A DNA stretch of 22,052 nucleotides from Cesiribacter sp. (GTDB lineage: Bacteria; Bacteroidota; Bacteroidia; Cytophagales; Cyclobacteriaceae). Made by a program: the position numbers and the translations under genes. The stretch spans positions 1 through 22,052 of the forward strand of contig JASLAE010000196.1 of NCBI GenBank assembly GCA_030147305.1, written 5' to 3'. The first letter of the stretch is position 1. Every line of letters starts with the position of its first letter. Below, one piece after another: positions 14,358-21,399 of this stretch. The notes beneath the pieces were generated by a model. It was given only the letters and a program-made list of their open reading frames with translations, was not told where the DNA came from and made no database searches.

Positions 14358-17300
14358 GTGTACTGCCTGAGGTAGCAGTAAAAGGAAGTGCCAAAATTTG
14401 GCTCACTGTCCAGCTCAATCCGTCCTCCATTTTTCTCCACCATGTTTTTTACAATATGCAGGCCAATGCCCTTGCCTTCACCCTCCTTTGTAAGGCGGCT
14501 AAAAGGTTTAAACAGGTCCTGTCCACGCCGTTTCAGGTCCATACCTTTGCCGTTGTCTTTAATCTTGAGCAATACGGCCTCCTGTGCCAGCTCTGTACTG
14601 ATCGCCAGCCGCAGCGTTCTTTCCGGATCCCTGTATTTCAGGGCATTGCTTAACATGTTGCGGAAAATACTTTCCAGAAAAGCTTCCACGTACATGATCT
14701 CGGGCTGGTGCGAAAAATCCAGCAATATTTGGGCTTCTGCCGCTACAATTTCCTCCTTAAAATCTGATTGTATCCGCTCCCAGACTTCCTGAAAAACTAG
14801 CAGCCTGGCTACACTGCTACTGCTATGCTGTGCTTCTATCACTTCTACCAGGCCAATCAGGGTATGGTCCAGTTTGCTCACTGACTTATCCAGCTCTTCC
14901 TTAATCCGATCTTTATCGTTAGATTTCTTGTAGAGGCCTAGCAGCAGCTTCAGGTTGGCAACCGGGCTGCGCAGGTCATGCGCGGCGGTATAGACAAAAT
15001 TATCGAGGTACTGATTGATGCGGGTTAACTCCCCCTCTTTATATTCCAGCTCGGCTATTTTCTCCTGCAGCTGCTTTTCATACTGAATCAGCTCGGTGAT
15101 ATTGCGGGAGATCACCAGCACATTGTCTACTTTTTCGCCCCATTTATCGAATTCCGGCGCCAGCACTATATGGTAATGTTGCTGTCCGTGCTTGCCTGTA
15201 AAGCTGGTGGTATAGGTAATTTTTTCTCCTGTGCGAAACACCTTCCGCATATTATCGATCCAGTTAATATCCTGAAGGGCTTCTATGGCGATGTCTTCTG
15301 CATTTTTGCCCACCCAGTATTCTTTCGAAAGTCCTGTATCGCGGAAAAAAGCATCGCTGATGTAGAGGAGGTTCAGATTTTTATCATACCGCCCTATCAC
15401 ATCGGGCAGGTTGGTCATAAGTGATCGCCAACTGCTTTCAGCTCTTTCCAGCTCACTGGCTTTTACCTTCAGCTCATCGTTTAGCTTCAGCATCTGATCC
15501 TGCACCCGCTTCAAACCACTGATATCTACCAGGAGTAGCACGACACCGCCAACCTTGTTCTCCTGGGTTCTATAGGGCAAAATGCGCATGAGGAAGGTGG
15601 TGCCACTGTGCAGATCCAGCACCTCCTTCTCCAGGGGGATGAGTCTTTCCAGCACCTTTTGGGCATCCTGCTCAAAGGCGGTATAATTGAAGTTGTTGGT
15701 AAAGTCTTTCAGGTAACGGCCGGTGTCGGCTTCCTGTATGTTGAAGAGTTCCTTGGTGAGCGGTGTGAATTTGCGTATGCGCAGCCGCTCATCCAAAAAG
15801 ATAACACCTATTGCTGATGCATTGATAAGGTTACCCAGGTCATTATGGGTTTCGCGCAGGTTTTGCAGGCTTTCGTTGAGCTCACTGTTGAGGCTGGAGA
15901 GCTCTTCGTTGGCAGACTGCAGCTCTTCATTCATGCTCTGGAGCTCTTCGTTGGCAGAAAGCAGCTCTTCGTTGGCCGTCTGCAATTTTTCGTTGGTAAG
16001 CTCCAGCTCCTCGGAAGTCTGCTGTAATTCCAGCCTGGCAAAATTCAGCTCCCGTTCCAGTTCCTCCAGCTCAGCACCGGAACCAGATGCTGCTCCATCC
16101 TGGGCACCTCCCGCCTTGGCCATGGCAATGGTAGCATTGGCTGGTTGAGGGAAGAACTGTACCAACATCAGCCCCAACCCAGGCTCTGCTTCATCTATTT
16201 TACGAAAACGCAGACTTAACAGCTTTTGCTCGGCCTCAGTCGTATAGCTGACATCTGTAAACAAGACTACTTCGGCTCCTTTTTCCAGTTTGCGCAACCC
16301 ACTCCTGAAGACCACCTTCAGGGCATCATCCAACAGGCTTAGCACCTGCAGGCTGGGCTGCTTACTCCTGAATTTGATAAATTCCTCTACCTTGCCCTGG
16401 GTATAGACAACCTCATGCTCTGCATTCAGGATCACAGCAGGCGGCAGATGCTCCATCATTACCTTATCGAAATACTCAGGTGCCTGAGCAGGGGTTTCTG
16501 TTTGATTTTTTCGTTTCATGGACACGACAGCTGATGGAGGTGATGAGTAGTCAAGGTAGCCGGAAATATGGCTGAATCTAGTCTGTTTGCCAGTATTGGT
16601 ATAGAGCTTCCACTTTTTGTTCAGTGGTTCGAAAAACTTCTTAAAGGTGCCGTTAGATTCATTGGCTCCTAAAAATAATATGCCCCCCGGTTTTAATGAA
16701 AAATGGAATTTCATAAACAACTTTTTTTGGGCGGCCGGCTTCAGGTAAATGAGTACGTTGCGGCAGGAGAGAAAATTGATGTGGATAAAGGGTGGGTTTT
16801 TAAGCAGATTCTGCTTGGTAAACACCAGCTTCTGGCGCACTTCTTTGCGAATAAAATACCACCCGTTTTGTTCATAGAAGTACCGGCTGGCCTGCTCCGG
16901 ATTTAAAAACACAGGCACGCTAGCATAACGACCTTCCGTGGCTATTTTAAGTGATTCTTCGTTGATGTCTGAACCAAACACGGTAAAGGAATTAAGGAGG
17001 CCCTGCTGCTCTATGTATTCCTGCAGCAGTATAGCCATTGAGTAGGCCTCTTCGCCGGTTGAGCAGCCCGCGCACCAGATGCGTAACTTTTCATCTTCGT
17101 GCCGGTCTTTGAACAAGAGGGGAAACACTTCCTGCACCAGCACCTCAAAGGCTTCAACATCCCGAAAAAAGTCGGTATAACCAATCAGCAAACTTTGTTT
17201 CAGAAAACGCACTTCTGCAGGCCGCTCCTGAAGCTGAACCAGGTACTGCTCCGGATCGAGGATAGCCAGCTCTCCCATCCGCTTACTGATCCTGCGGTAG

Positions 17301-17998
17301 AGGGTGTTTGTTTTATATGCCCTAAGGTCCAGCTCTGTATGATCACTTAAATGATTGATAATACTATCGAGCTCGTGCGGGGGCTGAACGAATTCCGGGT
17401 TGGCTAACTTTATGGGCTCCTGCTTTCTGTGCTGCTGTACGAAATGCATGATCCAGCGGCAAAGGGCTGCAACAGGTCCTTCGAAACTAACAGTGCCTGT
17501 ATCCAGCGCCGCCTTTGGCATACCATCCACATCGGCTTCTTCCGGGGTTTGTACCAGCACATGGCCGCCCCTTTCCCGAATAGCTTTAATGCCAAATGAA
17601 CCATCGGTACCAGCACCGGAAAGCAATACGGCCATTGCGTGTTGTCCATAAGCTTCTGCCAGGGAACCAAAGAAATAATCGATAGGGTAAAGCTTTCGCT
17701 TTTTTGGTTTACTTTTAGTAACCTGAAATTTATTATGCCGTATTTCTAATTTATGGCTTTCTGTGAGAATATATAGGAAACCTGGCGCAACCGTCATGCC
17801 ATGTTCGATTGCCTTAATGGGATAAGCCGAATGTTTTTGCAGCAATTTGTCCGACAGGCTCTTATGTTCAGGCGCTAAATGTCTGATAAGAATGAGCGCC
17901 AGTTGCTGATCTACAGGTAAATTGATAATGAAAGCCTCAAAGGCCTCAAGACCCCCGGCAGAAGCGCCAATTCCAACTACATAAAAATTATCAGGCAT
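14351..17998 (-). CDS. CheB-CheR-PAS-histidine kinase fusion
   Basis: A 1215-residue cytosolic multi-domain protein. Residues 1-190 are a CheB methylesterase domain with the triad S13 (GIGASAGG), H40 (IRHLAPEH) and D132 (SGAGTDGS), but no CheB receiver. Residues about 205-475 are a CheR methyltransferase domain with YTDFFRD (274-280), the SAM motif WCAGCSTGEEAYS (308-320) and SCRNVLIYL (411-419). A degenerate PAS follows (about 510-620), then a Glu/Asn heptad coiled coil (645-720), and two further PAS domains (about 722-830 and 853-975). HisKA has H1007 in TAAHDLRSPVANL. The ATPase domain has NMLSNALKYRD, DNGKGMD and GKGIGLHIVKNMVEKNGG. All catalytic residues appear intact. No chemoreceptor or CheA gene is near, so methylation targets are unknown. 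Receivers flank it on both sides. Confidence 0.94.
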   Translation of the reverse strand: MPDNFYVVGIGASAGGLEAFEAFIINLPVDQQLALILIRHLAPEHKSLSDKLLQKHSAYPIKAIEHGMTVAPGFLYILTESHKLEIRHNKFQVTKSKPKKRKLYPIDYFFGSLAEAYGQHAMAVLLSGAGTDGSFGIKAIRERGGHVLVQTPEEADVDGMPKAALDTGTVSFEGPVAALCRWIMHFVQQHRKQEPIKLANPEFVQPPHELDSIINHLSDHTELDLRAYKTNTLYRRISKRMGELAILDPEQYLVQLQERPAEVRFLKQSLLIGYTDFFRDVEAFEVLVQEVFPLLFKDRHEDEKLRIWCAGCSTGEEAYSMAILLQEYIEQQGLLNSFTVFGSDINEESLKIATEGRYASVPVFLNPEQASRYFYEQNGWYFIRKEVRQKLVFTKQNLLKNPPFIHINFLSCRNVLIYLKPAAQKKLFMKFHFSLKPGGILFLGANESNGTFKKFFEPLNKKWKLYTNTGKQTRFSHISGYLDYSSPPSAVVSMKRKNQTETPAQAPEYFDKVMMEHLPPAVILNAEHEVVYTQGKVEEFIKFRSKQPSLQVLSLLDDALKVVFRSGLRKLEKGAEVVLFTDVSYTTEAEQKLLSLRFRKIDEAEPGLGLMLVQFFPQPANATIAMAKAGGAQDGAASGSGAELEELERELNFARLELQQTSEELELTNEKLQTANEELLSANEELQSMNEELQSANEELSSLNSELNESLQNLRETHNDLGNLINASAIGVIFLDERLRIRKFTPLTKELFNIQEADTGRYLKDFTNNFNYTAFEQDAQKVLERLIPLEKEVLDLHSGTTFLMRILPYRTQENKVGGVVLLLVDISGLKRVQDQMLKLNDELKVKASELERAESSWRSLMTNLPDVIGRYDKNLNLLYISDAFFRDTGLSKEYWVGKNAEDIAIEALQDINWIDNMRKVFRTGEKITYTTSFTGKHGQQHYHIVLAPEFDKWGEKVDNVLVISRNITELIQYEKQLQEKIAELEYKEGELTRINQYLDNFVYTAAHDLRSPVANLKLLLGLYKKSNDKDRIKEELDKSVSKLDHTLIGLVEVIEAQHSSSSVARLLVFQEVWERIQSDFKEEIVAAEAQILLDFSHQPEIMYVEAFLESIFRNMLSNALKYRDPERTLRLAISTELAQEAVLLKIKDNGKGMDLKRRGQDLFKPFSRLTKEGEGKGIGLHIVKNMVEKNGGRIELDSEPNFGTSFYCYLRQYTY
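15851..16021 (-). repeat. Degenerate 21-bp repeats encoding NEEL heptads
   Basis: Within the CheB-CheR kinase, residues about 660-716 repeat a seven-residue unit of the form ANEELQS. In DNA this is a series of imperfect 21-bp repeats (GCTCTTCGTTGGCAG and variants on the plus strand). It encodes a long parallel coiled coil joining the CheR half to the PAS-kinase half, a feature known from CheB-CheR-PAS kinases. It is coding sequence, not a satellite or CRISPR. Confidence 0.75.
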
Positions 17999-18105
17999 TG
18001 TGCATTAAAGGTAGTAGAATATTAAAGTCTTTTTTGCCCGGCCGAGCTTTTACTTTTTCTAAAAAGTAATATTAACTATACTTGGGTTTATTACCATTCC
18101 AGTAA
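17999..18105. promoter_or_regulatory. Divergent control region between CheB-CheR kinase and receiver gene
   Basis: The 107 bp hold an inverted repeat, TTACTTTTT (18050-18058) and AAAAAGTAA (18061-18069), with perfect 9-bp arms and a CT centre. On the plus strand TATACTTG (18077-18084) is one mismatch from TAnnTTTG and lies 21 bp before the receiver ATG. On the minus strand TACCTTTA (18013-18006) is also one mismatch away but lies very close to the kinase ATG. A joint operator for both genes is possible. Confidence 0.4.
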
Positions 18106-18501
18106 ATGATTGAGAATCTTCTGCTGATCGACGATGATACTATTTATTCATTTATTTTTCCTGAGTTAATCAGGGATAGTGGTCTGGTAAATCAATTTCA
18201 CATCGAGAATGATGGGCTCAACGGGCTTAATTATCTTGAATCATGTGAAGATAACTTTCCGGACCTGATCCTGGTAGATCTGAAAATGCCTGTGTTAGAT
18301 GGATTTGGATTTCTGGAAGAATATGGGCCCCGCTTTGCCAACAAACATCCTAAAACGGTTGTAATTGTGATGACCAGCTCGGTAAGGCAAAAAGATAAAG
18401 AGGCTGTGATGCGCCATGCATTTGTAAGTGATATATTAAGCAAGCCCATTACAGAATCAATTTTAAAACAGATTACAGAAAGGTACTTTCTGGTAAAATA
18501 A
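18106..18501 (+). CDS. Single-domain response regulator
   Basis: A 131-residue stand-alone receiver. The acidic pocket is IDDD (residues 8-11), the phosphoacceptor is D58 in LILVDLKMPVLDGFGFLEEY, the conserved Thr/Ser is in VIVMTSS, and the Lys in ILSKPITES. It lacks the Rcp1-type tail seen in the other receivers of the island and belongs to another CheY-like branch. It is divergent from the CheB-CheR kinase gene, 107 bp apart, and ends 18 bp from the convergent universal stress protein gene. Its position makes the CheB-CheR kinase its most likely phosphate donor, but this is inference. Confidence 0.92.
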   Translation: MIENLLLIDDDTIYSFIFPELIRDSGLVNQFHIENDGLNGLNYLESCEDNFPDLILVDLKMPVLDGFGFLEEYGPRFANKHPKTVVIVMTSSVRQKDKEAVMRHAFVSDILSKPITESILKQITERYFLVK

Positions 18502-18519
18502 GCACTTCGGCCGCTGCAC

Positions 18520-19059
18520 TTATACGATTACTGTCTTTGCAGTTACTCCATTATTTGCCTGTACCAGCTCCTGCAACAGTTGAGATCCCCTGGCATTTAT
18601 ATAGGGATAATGCTTCAGGGCCAATTCATCCGTCAGTTCGGGAAAGCTCAATAACCCATGGTCGGGAACGCATATAACTCCCGGTTCGGTGGCCAGCAAC
18701 AACTGCGCGGCCGTAGCACCCAATGGATTCCCTACAAGCTGGCTGCTGCCCTGCACTCCCACGATAATAAGATCGGCCTTTAGGATAGAAGCAAGGGTAA
18801 GTATCTCTTCATTTACAGTTCCGGGCCGGAGCAGGCGGGTAATGGACACCCGGTACAGGCTGTGCAGCTCCGCCGCCAGTGCATCGAGCATTTTTTGTGA
18901 ATGGTCTTCCAGATCCAGCTCCTCACTGCTACACTCCTGCTCCCCCAAAACATGCAGCAGCACCAGCCTTGCATTGGTCTGGCGGGCCAGGACAGCGCCG
19001 TACAGCGCTGCAGCATGGGCGTTAATCGAAAAGTCTGTTGGCACTAATATATTCTTCAT
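18520..19059 (-). CDS. Universal stress protein, UspA family
   Basis: A 179-residue Usp-fold protein. The N-terminus MKNILVPTDFSINAHAAALYGAVLA has the conserved Asp in strand 1, and LVLLHVLG follows. The ATP-binding region reads VGVQGSSQLVGNPLGATA. It keeps the G-x2-G-x9-G spacing (about G101, G104, G114), but Ala replaces the usual Ser/Thr after the third Gly, so nucleotide binding is likely but not certain. The VIC-VPDHG strand closes the domain. About 45 further residues without clear similarity follow, so the protein is longer than a typical 140-150-residue single Usp and may hold the start of a degraded second domain. I start at the ATG at 19059; a GTG directly precedes it. It is divergent from the dual-PAS kinase gene. 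Confidence 0.88.
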   Translation of the reverse strand: MKNILVPTDFSINAHAAALYGAVLARQTNARLVLLHVLGEQECSSEELDLEDHSQKMLDALAAELHSLYRVSITRLLRPGTVNEEILTLASILKADLIIVGVQGSSQLVGNPLGATAAQLLLATEPGVICVPDHGLLSFPELTDELALKHYPYINARGSQLLQELVQANNGVTAKTVIV

Positions 19060-19153
19060 CACTCCTGCTGTTTATTATCCGGTTTGCCGCTGTCAGCGCG
19101 TTGGATTAAATAAATCTTTGCAAATTCATGCTGTAAAATTACCGCAGCAGTTT

Positions 19154-19165
19154 ATGCCCGGGCAT
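19154..19165. promoter_or_regulatory. 12-bp GC-rich palindrome between usp and dual-PAS kinase genes
   Basis: ATGCCCGGGCAT is a perfect dyad in a 126-bp divergent intergenic region. A second small dyad, CAGCA-cc-TGCTG (19172-19183), follows, and TTTGCAAA (19117-19124) precedes it. It is a candidate regulator site or RNA hairpin. Confidence 0.35.
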
Positions 19166-19185
19166 GATGTGCAGCACCTGCTGTT

Positions 19186-20922
19186 ATGATAAATATCAGA
19201 ATTGCAGTTTTTGAGCCAAGGCCTGATTTTTTAAATTTTTTTCCCCGATCTAATTACTCTTCTGTGATAAGCATCAGAACAAAATCCTTCATTTTATCAT
19301 TATCAAGCGAAGACGAAGACTATAATGCTTTATTGATCTCTTGTTATCTTTGGAAGATTAAAAGAAACCTACGTTTGAAAGCAGATAATCCTACGCAAGT
19401 GCCTCAGAACGATCAGCAATCCTGGTTAAAAGCTATTATTGATACTGCCATTGATGGTATTATTACCATAGACAGCAGGGGGATCATTGAAACGGCAAAT
19501 CCGGCGACTGCCAGAATCTTTGGGTACGAGCCTGTTGAAATGATTGGCCAAAACGTGCGCATGCTGATGCCCGAGCCGGACCACAGCAAACACGATGATT
19601 ATATCAATAATTATCTGCATACGGGAGAAGCAAAAATCATTGGCAAGGGACGTGAGGTGCTGGGCAGGCGAAAGGATGGCAGTGTTTTTCCTTTTCTCCT
19701 CAGCATTAGCGAAGTGCAGCTGCAGGATAAACTTATCTTTACCGGTATTATACACGACATATCGGGGCTCAAAAACGCCGAGGTAGCCCTGCAGGAAAGT
19801 GAAAACAAGATCAACTCCATTATTCAAACTGCGGTAGACGGCATTATTACCATCGATACCCGTGGCCGCATAGAAATGGTGAATCCGGCCGCAGCCCGGC
19901 AGTTTGGTTACAGAGAAGAAGAGCTTATCGGTAAAAACATCAGTTTTCTGATGCCTGAACCAGACCAGGGGCAGCATGATGCGTATATGGAGCGTTATCA
20001 CCGCACCGGGGAGCGCCGCATCATTGGTATTGGACGTGAAGTGACCGGTTTGCGCAAAGATGGAACGGTTTTCCCCTTTTTTCTGAGTGTAAGTGAGGTA
20101 TTCCTGAACAACCGCAGGGTATATACAGGCTTTATCCATGATATAACCCAGCAAAAGCTTAACGAAGAACGGCTGCGCCGCTATGCTGCCGAGCTGGAAC
20201 GCAGCAACCGGGAGTTGCAGGATTTTGCCTATGTTTCGTCACACGACCTGCAGGAGCCGCTGCGTAAAATACAGGCCTTTGGCGACCGGCTAAAGACCAA
20301 AGAGTTTGATAACCTGAGCGAACAGGGAAAAGACTACGTAGACCGCATGCTTAATGCCGCTTCGCGGATGCAGATCCTGATCAACGACCTCTTGTCTTTT
20401 TCCCGGGTTACTACCAAATCGAAGCCATTTATTAAGGTAAACCTGGACCAGGTGCTCACCGAAGTGTTGTCGGATCTGGAGGTGGCCATTACCCGCAGCA
20501 ATGCAGAAATAATTCGTGCTCCCCTACCTGTTATTGAAGGAGAGCCAACCCAGATGCGCCAGCTCTTCCAGAACCTGATCAGCAACGCCATAAAATTTCG
20601 CAAAGAGGGGGAAAACCCAATCATCAATATTTACGCGAAGAACCTGCAGCGCCAGGCACATTTAATTGCCACCCCCGGCGACGAAGTCACTGAAATTTAT
20701 GTGGAAGACAATGGCATCGGCTTCGACGAAAAATACCTGGACCGTATTTTCAATATTTTTCAGCGGCTGGAGGGGCAAAAGTATGAAGGCTCTGGTGTAG
20801 GCCTGGCCATTTGCCGTAAAATAGCTATCCGCCACGGGGGCGATATTACCGCCCGTAGCCAGCCAGGTGTGGGTACCCGTTTTATTGTAACCCTGTCCTT
20901 AAAACAACCCCAGGAATCTTAA
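19186..20922 (+). CDS. Sensor histidine kinase with two FixL-type PAS domains
   Basis: A cytosolic kinase; the coordinates give the longest ORF, 578 residues. The tandem PAS domains lie at about residues 80-194 and 208-322. Each has the FixL pattern DGIITID-GRIE-NPA-FGY-MIGQNV-MLMPEPD-HD-Y-Y-TGE-IIG-GRE. The residues matching the haem ligand H200 and R220 of Bradyrhizobium FixL are H136/R156 and H264/R284, with the same 20-residue spacing. HisKA has H353 in YVSSHDLQEPLRKIQAFGD, and the ATPase domain has NLISNAIKFRK, VEDNGIGFD and GSGVGLAICRKIA. Residues 1-64 are Ser/Phe-rich with AT-rich codons unlike the rest. A TATCTTTG element lies inside at 19345-19352, so translation probably begins at the TTG at 19375 (MKADNPTQ). 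An Rcp1-type receiver follows after 10 bp. Confidence 0.92.
   Translation: MINIRIAVFEPRPDFLNFFPRSNYSSVISIRTKSFILSLSSEDEDYNALLISCYLWKIKRNLRLKADNPTQVPQNDQQSWLKAIIDTAIDGIITIDSRGIIETANPATARIFGYEPVEMIGQNVRMLMPEPDHSKHDDYINNYLHTGEAKIIGKGREVLGRRKDGSVFPFLLSISEVQLQDKLIFTGIIHDISGLKNAEVALQESENKINSIIQTAVDGIITIDTRGRIEMVNPAAARQFGYREEELIGKNISFLMPEPDQGQHDAYMERYHRTGERRIIGIGREVTGLRKDGTVFPFFLSVSEVFLNNRRVYTGFIHDITQQKLNEERLRRYAAELERSNRELQDFAYVSSHDLQEPLRKIQAFGDRLKTKEFDNLSEQGKDYVDRMLNAASRMQILINDLLSFSRVTTKSKPFIKVNLDQVLTEVLSDLEVAITRSNAEIIRAPLPVIEGEPTQMRQLFQNLISNAIKFRKEGENPIINIYAKNLQRQAHLIATPGDEVTEIYVEDNGIGFDEKYLDRIFNIFQRLEGQKYEGSGVGLAICRKIAIRHGGDITARSQPGVGTRFIVTLSLKQPQES
19345..19352 (+). promoter_or_regulatory. Candidate -7 element within the 5' part of the dual-PAS kinase ORF
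   Basis: TATCTTTG matches TAnnTTTG exactly. ATG (19325-19327) lies 17 bp upstream where TTG is expected for the -33 element. A transcript from here would begin shortly before the TTG codon at 19375. Confidence 0.4.
19432..20157 (+). repeat. Internal tandem duplication encoding the two PAS domains
   Basis: The segments 19432-19773 and 19816-20157 encode homologous PAS domains in register with a 384-bp period. Much of the DNA is still alignable by eye, for example the GGTATTATTACCAT and GGCATTATTACCAT cores, so the second domain arose by duplication of an oxygen-sensor-type PAS rather than by recruiting an unrelated PAS. Confidence 0.7.
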
Positions 20923-20932
20923 AAAGAATTAT

Positions 20933-21382
20933 ATGGCAAATAAACGTCCCATTGTAATCCTTATAGCCGACGACGACGCAGAAGACCGGATGCTGATTCA
21001 GGAAGCCCTGGATGAAAGCCGGCTGAAGAACCAGATTCAGTTTGTGGAAAATGGTGAAGAGCTGATGGAATACCTCACCAACCGCGGCAAATTCAATAAC
21101 AAGGATAAATACCCCAGCCCGGGCCTGATTCTGCTGGACCTGAACATGCCCAAAAAAGACGGCCGTGAAGCCCTGAAGGAAATAAAGGCAAATGATCACC
21201 TGCGCCTGATCCCGATTGTTGTATTGACCACTTCCAAGGCCGAGGAGGACATTCTAAAAACCTATGATCTTGGGGTTAGTTCCTTTATTACCAAACCCGT
21301 AACTTTTTCTGCGCTGGTAGATGTAATGAGAACCCTGAGCAAATACTGGTTTGAAATTGTAGAACTACCGCCCAGCCAATAA
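20933..21382 (+). CDS. Rcp1-type single-domain response regulator
   Basis: A 149-residue stand-alone receiver. The acidic pocket is IADDDAED (residues 11-18), the phosphoacceptor is D69 in LILLDLNMPKKDGREAL, the conserved Thr is in IVVLTTSKAEED, and the Lys in SFITKPVTFSAL. The tail LSKYWFEIV is that of Rcp1-like regulators. It starts 10 bp after the dual-PAS kinase stop and ends 17 bp before the next kinase start, so the three genes form an operon. It is the most likely phosphate acceptor of the dual-PAS kinase. Classical FixL instead works with FixJ, which carries a DNA-binding output that is missing here. Confidence 0.94.
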   Translation: MANKRPIVILIADDDAEDRMLIQEALDESRLKNQIQFVENGEELMEYLTNRGKFNNKDKYPSPGLILLDLNMPKKDGREALKEIKANDHLRLIPIVVLTTSKAEEDILKTYDLGVSSFITKPVTFSALVDVMRTLSKYWFEIVELPPSQ

Positions 21383-21399
21383 GATCAACCCTGCGTCCA

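Noticed and set aside
15851..16021. Short repeats with regular spacing, CRISPR-like at first sight
   Set aside because: The units are 21 bp, contiguous and in frame, and encode coiled-coil heptads. There are no spacers.
15723..16148. 141-codon plus-strand ORF rich in Ser
   Set aside because: It lies opposite the NEEL coiled-coil part of the CheB-CheR kinase gene. Its serine-rich product is the mirror of the repeated codons, and it has no motif of its own.
19426..20154. 242-codon minus-strand ORF opposite the PAS domains
   Set aside because: It is a shadow of the repeated PAS coding sequence, and the product has no recognisable domain.
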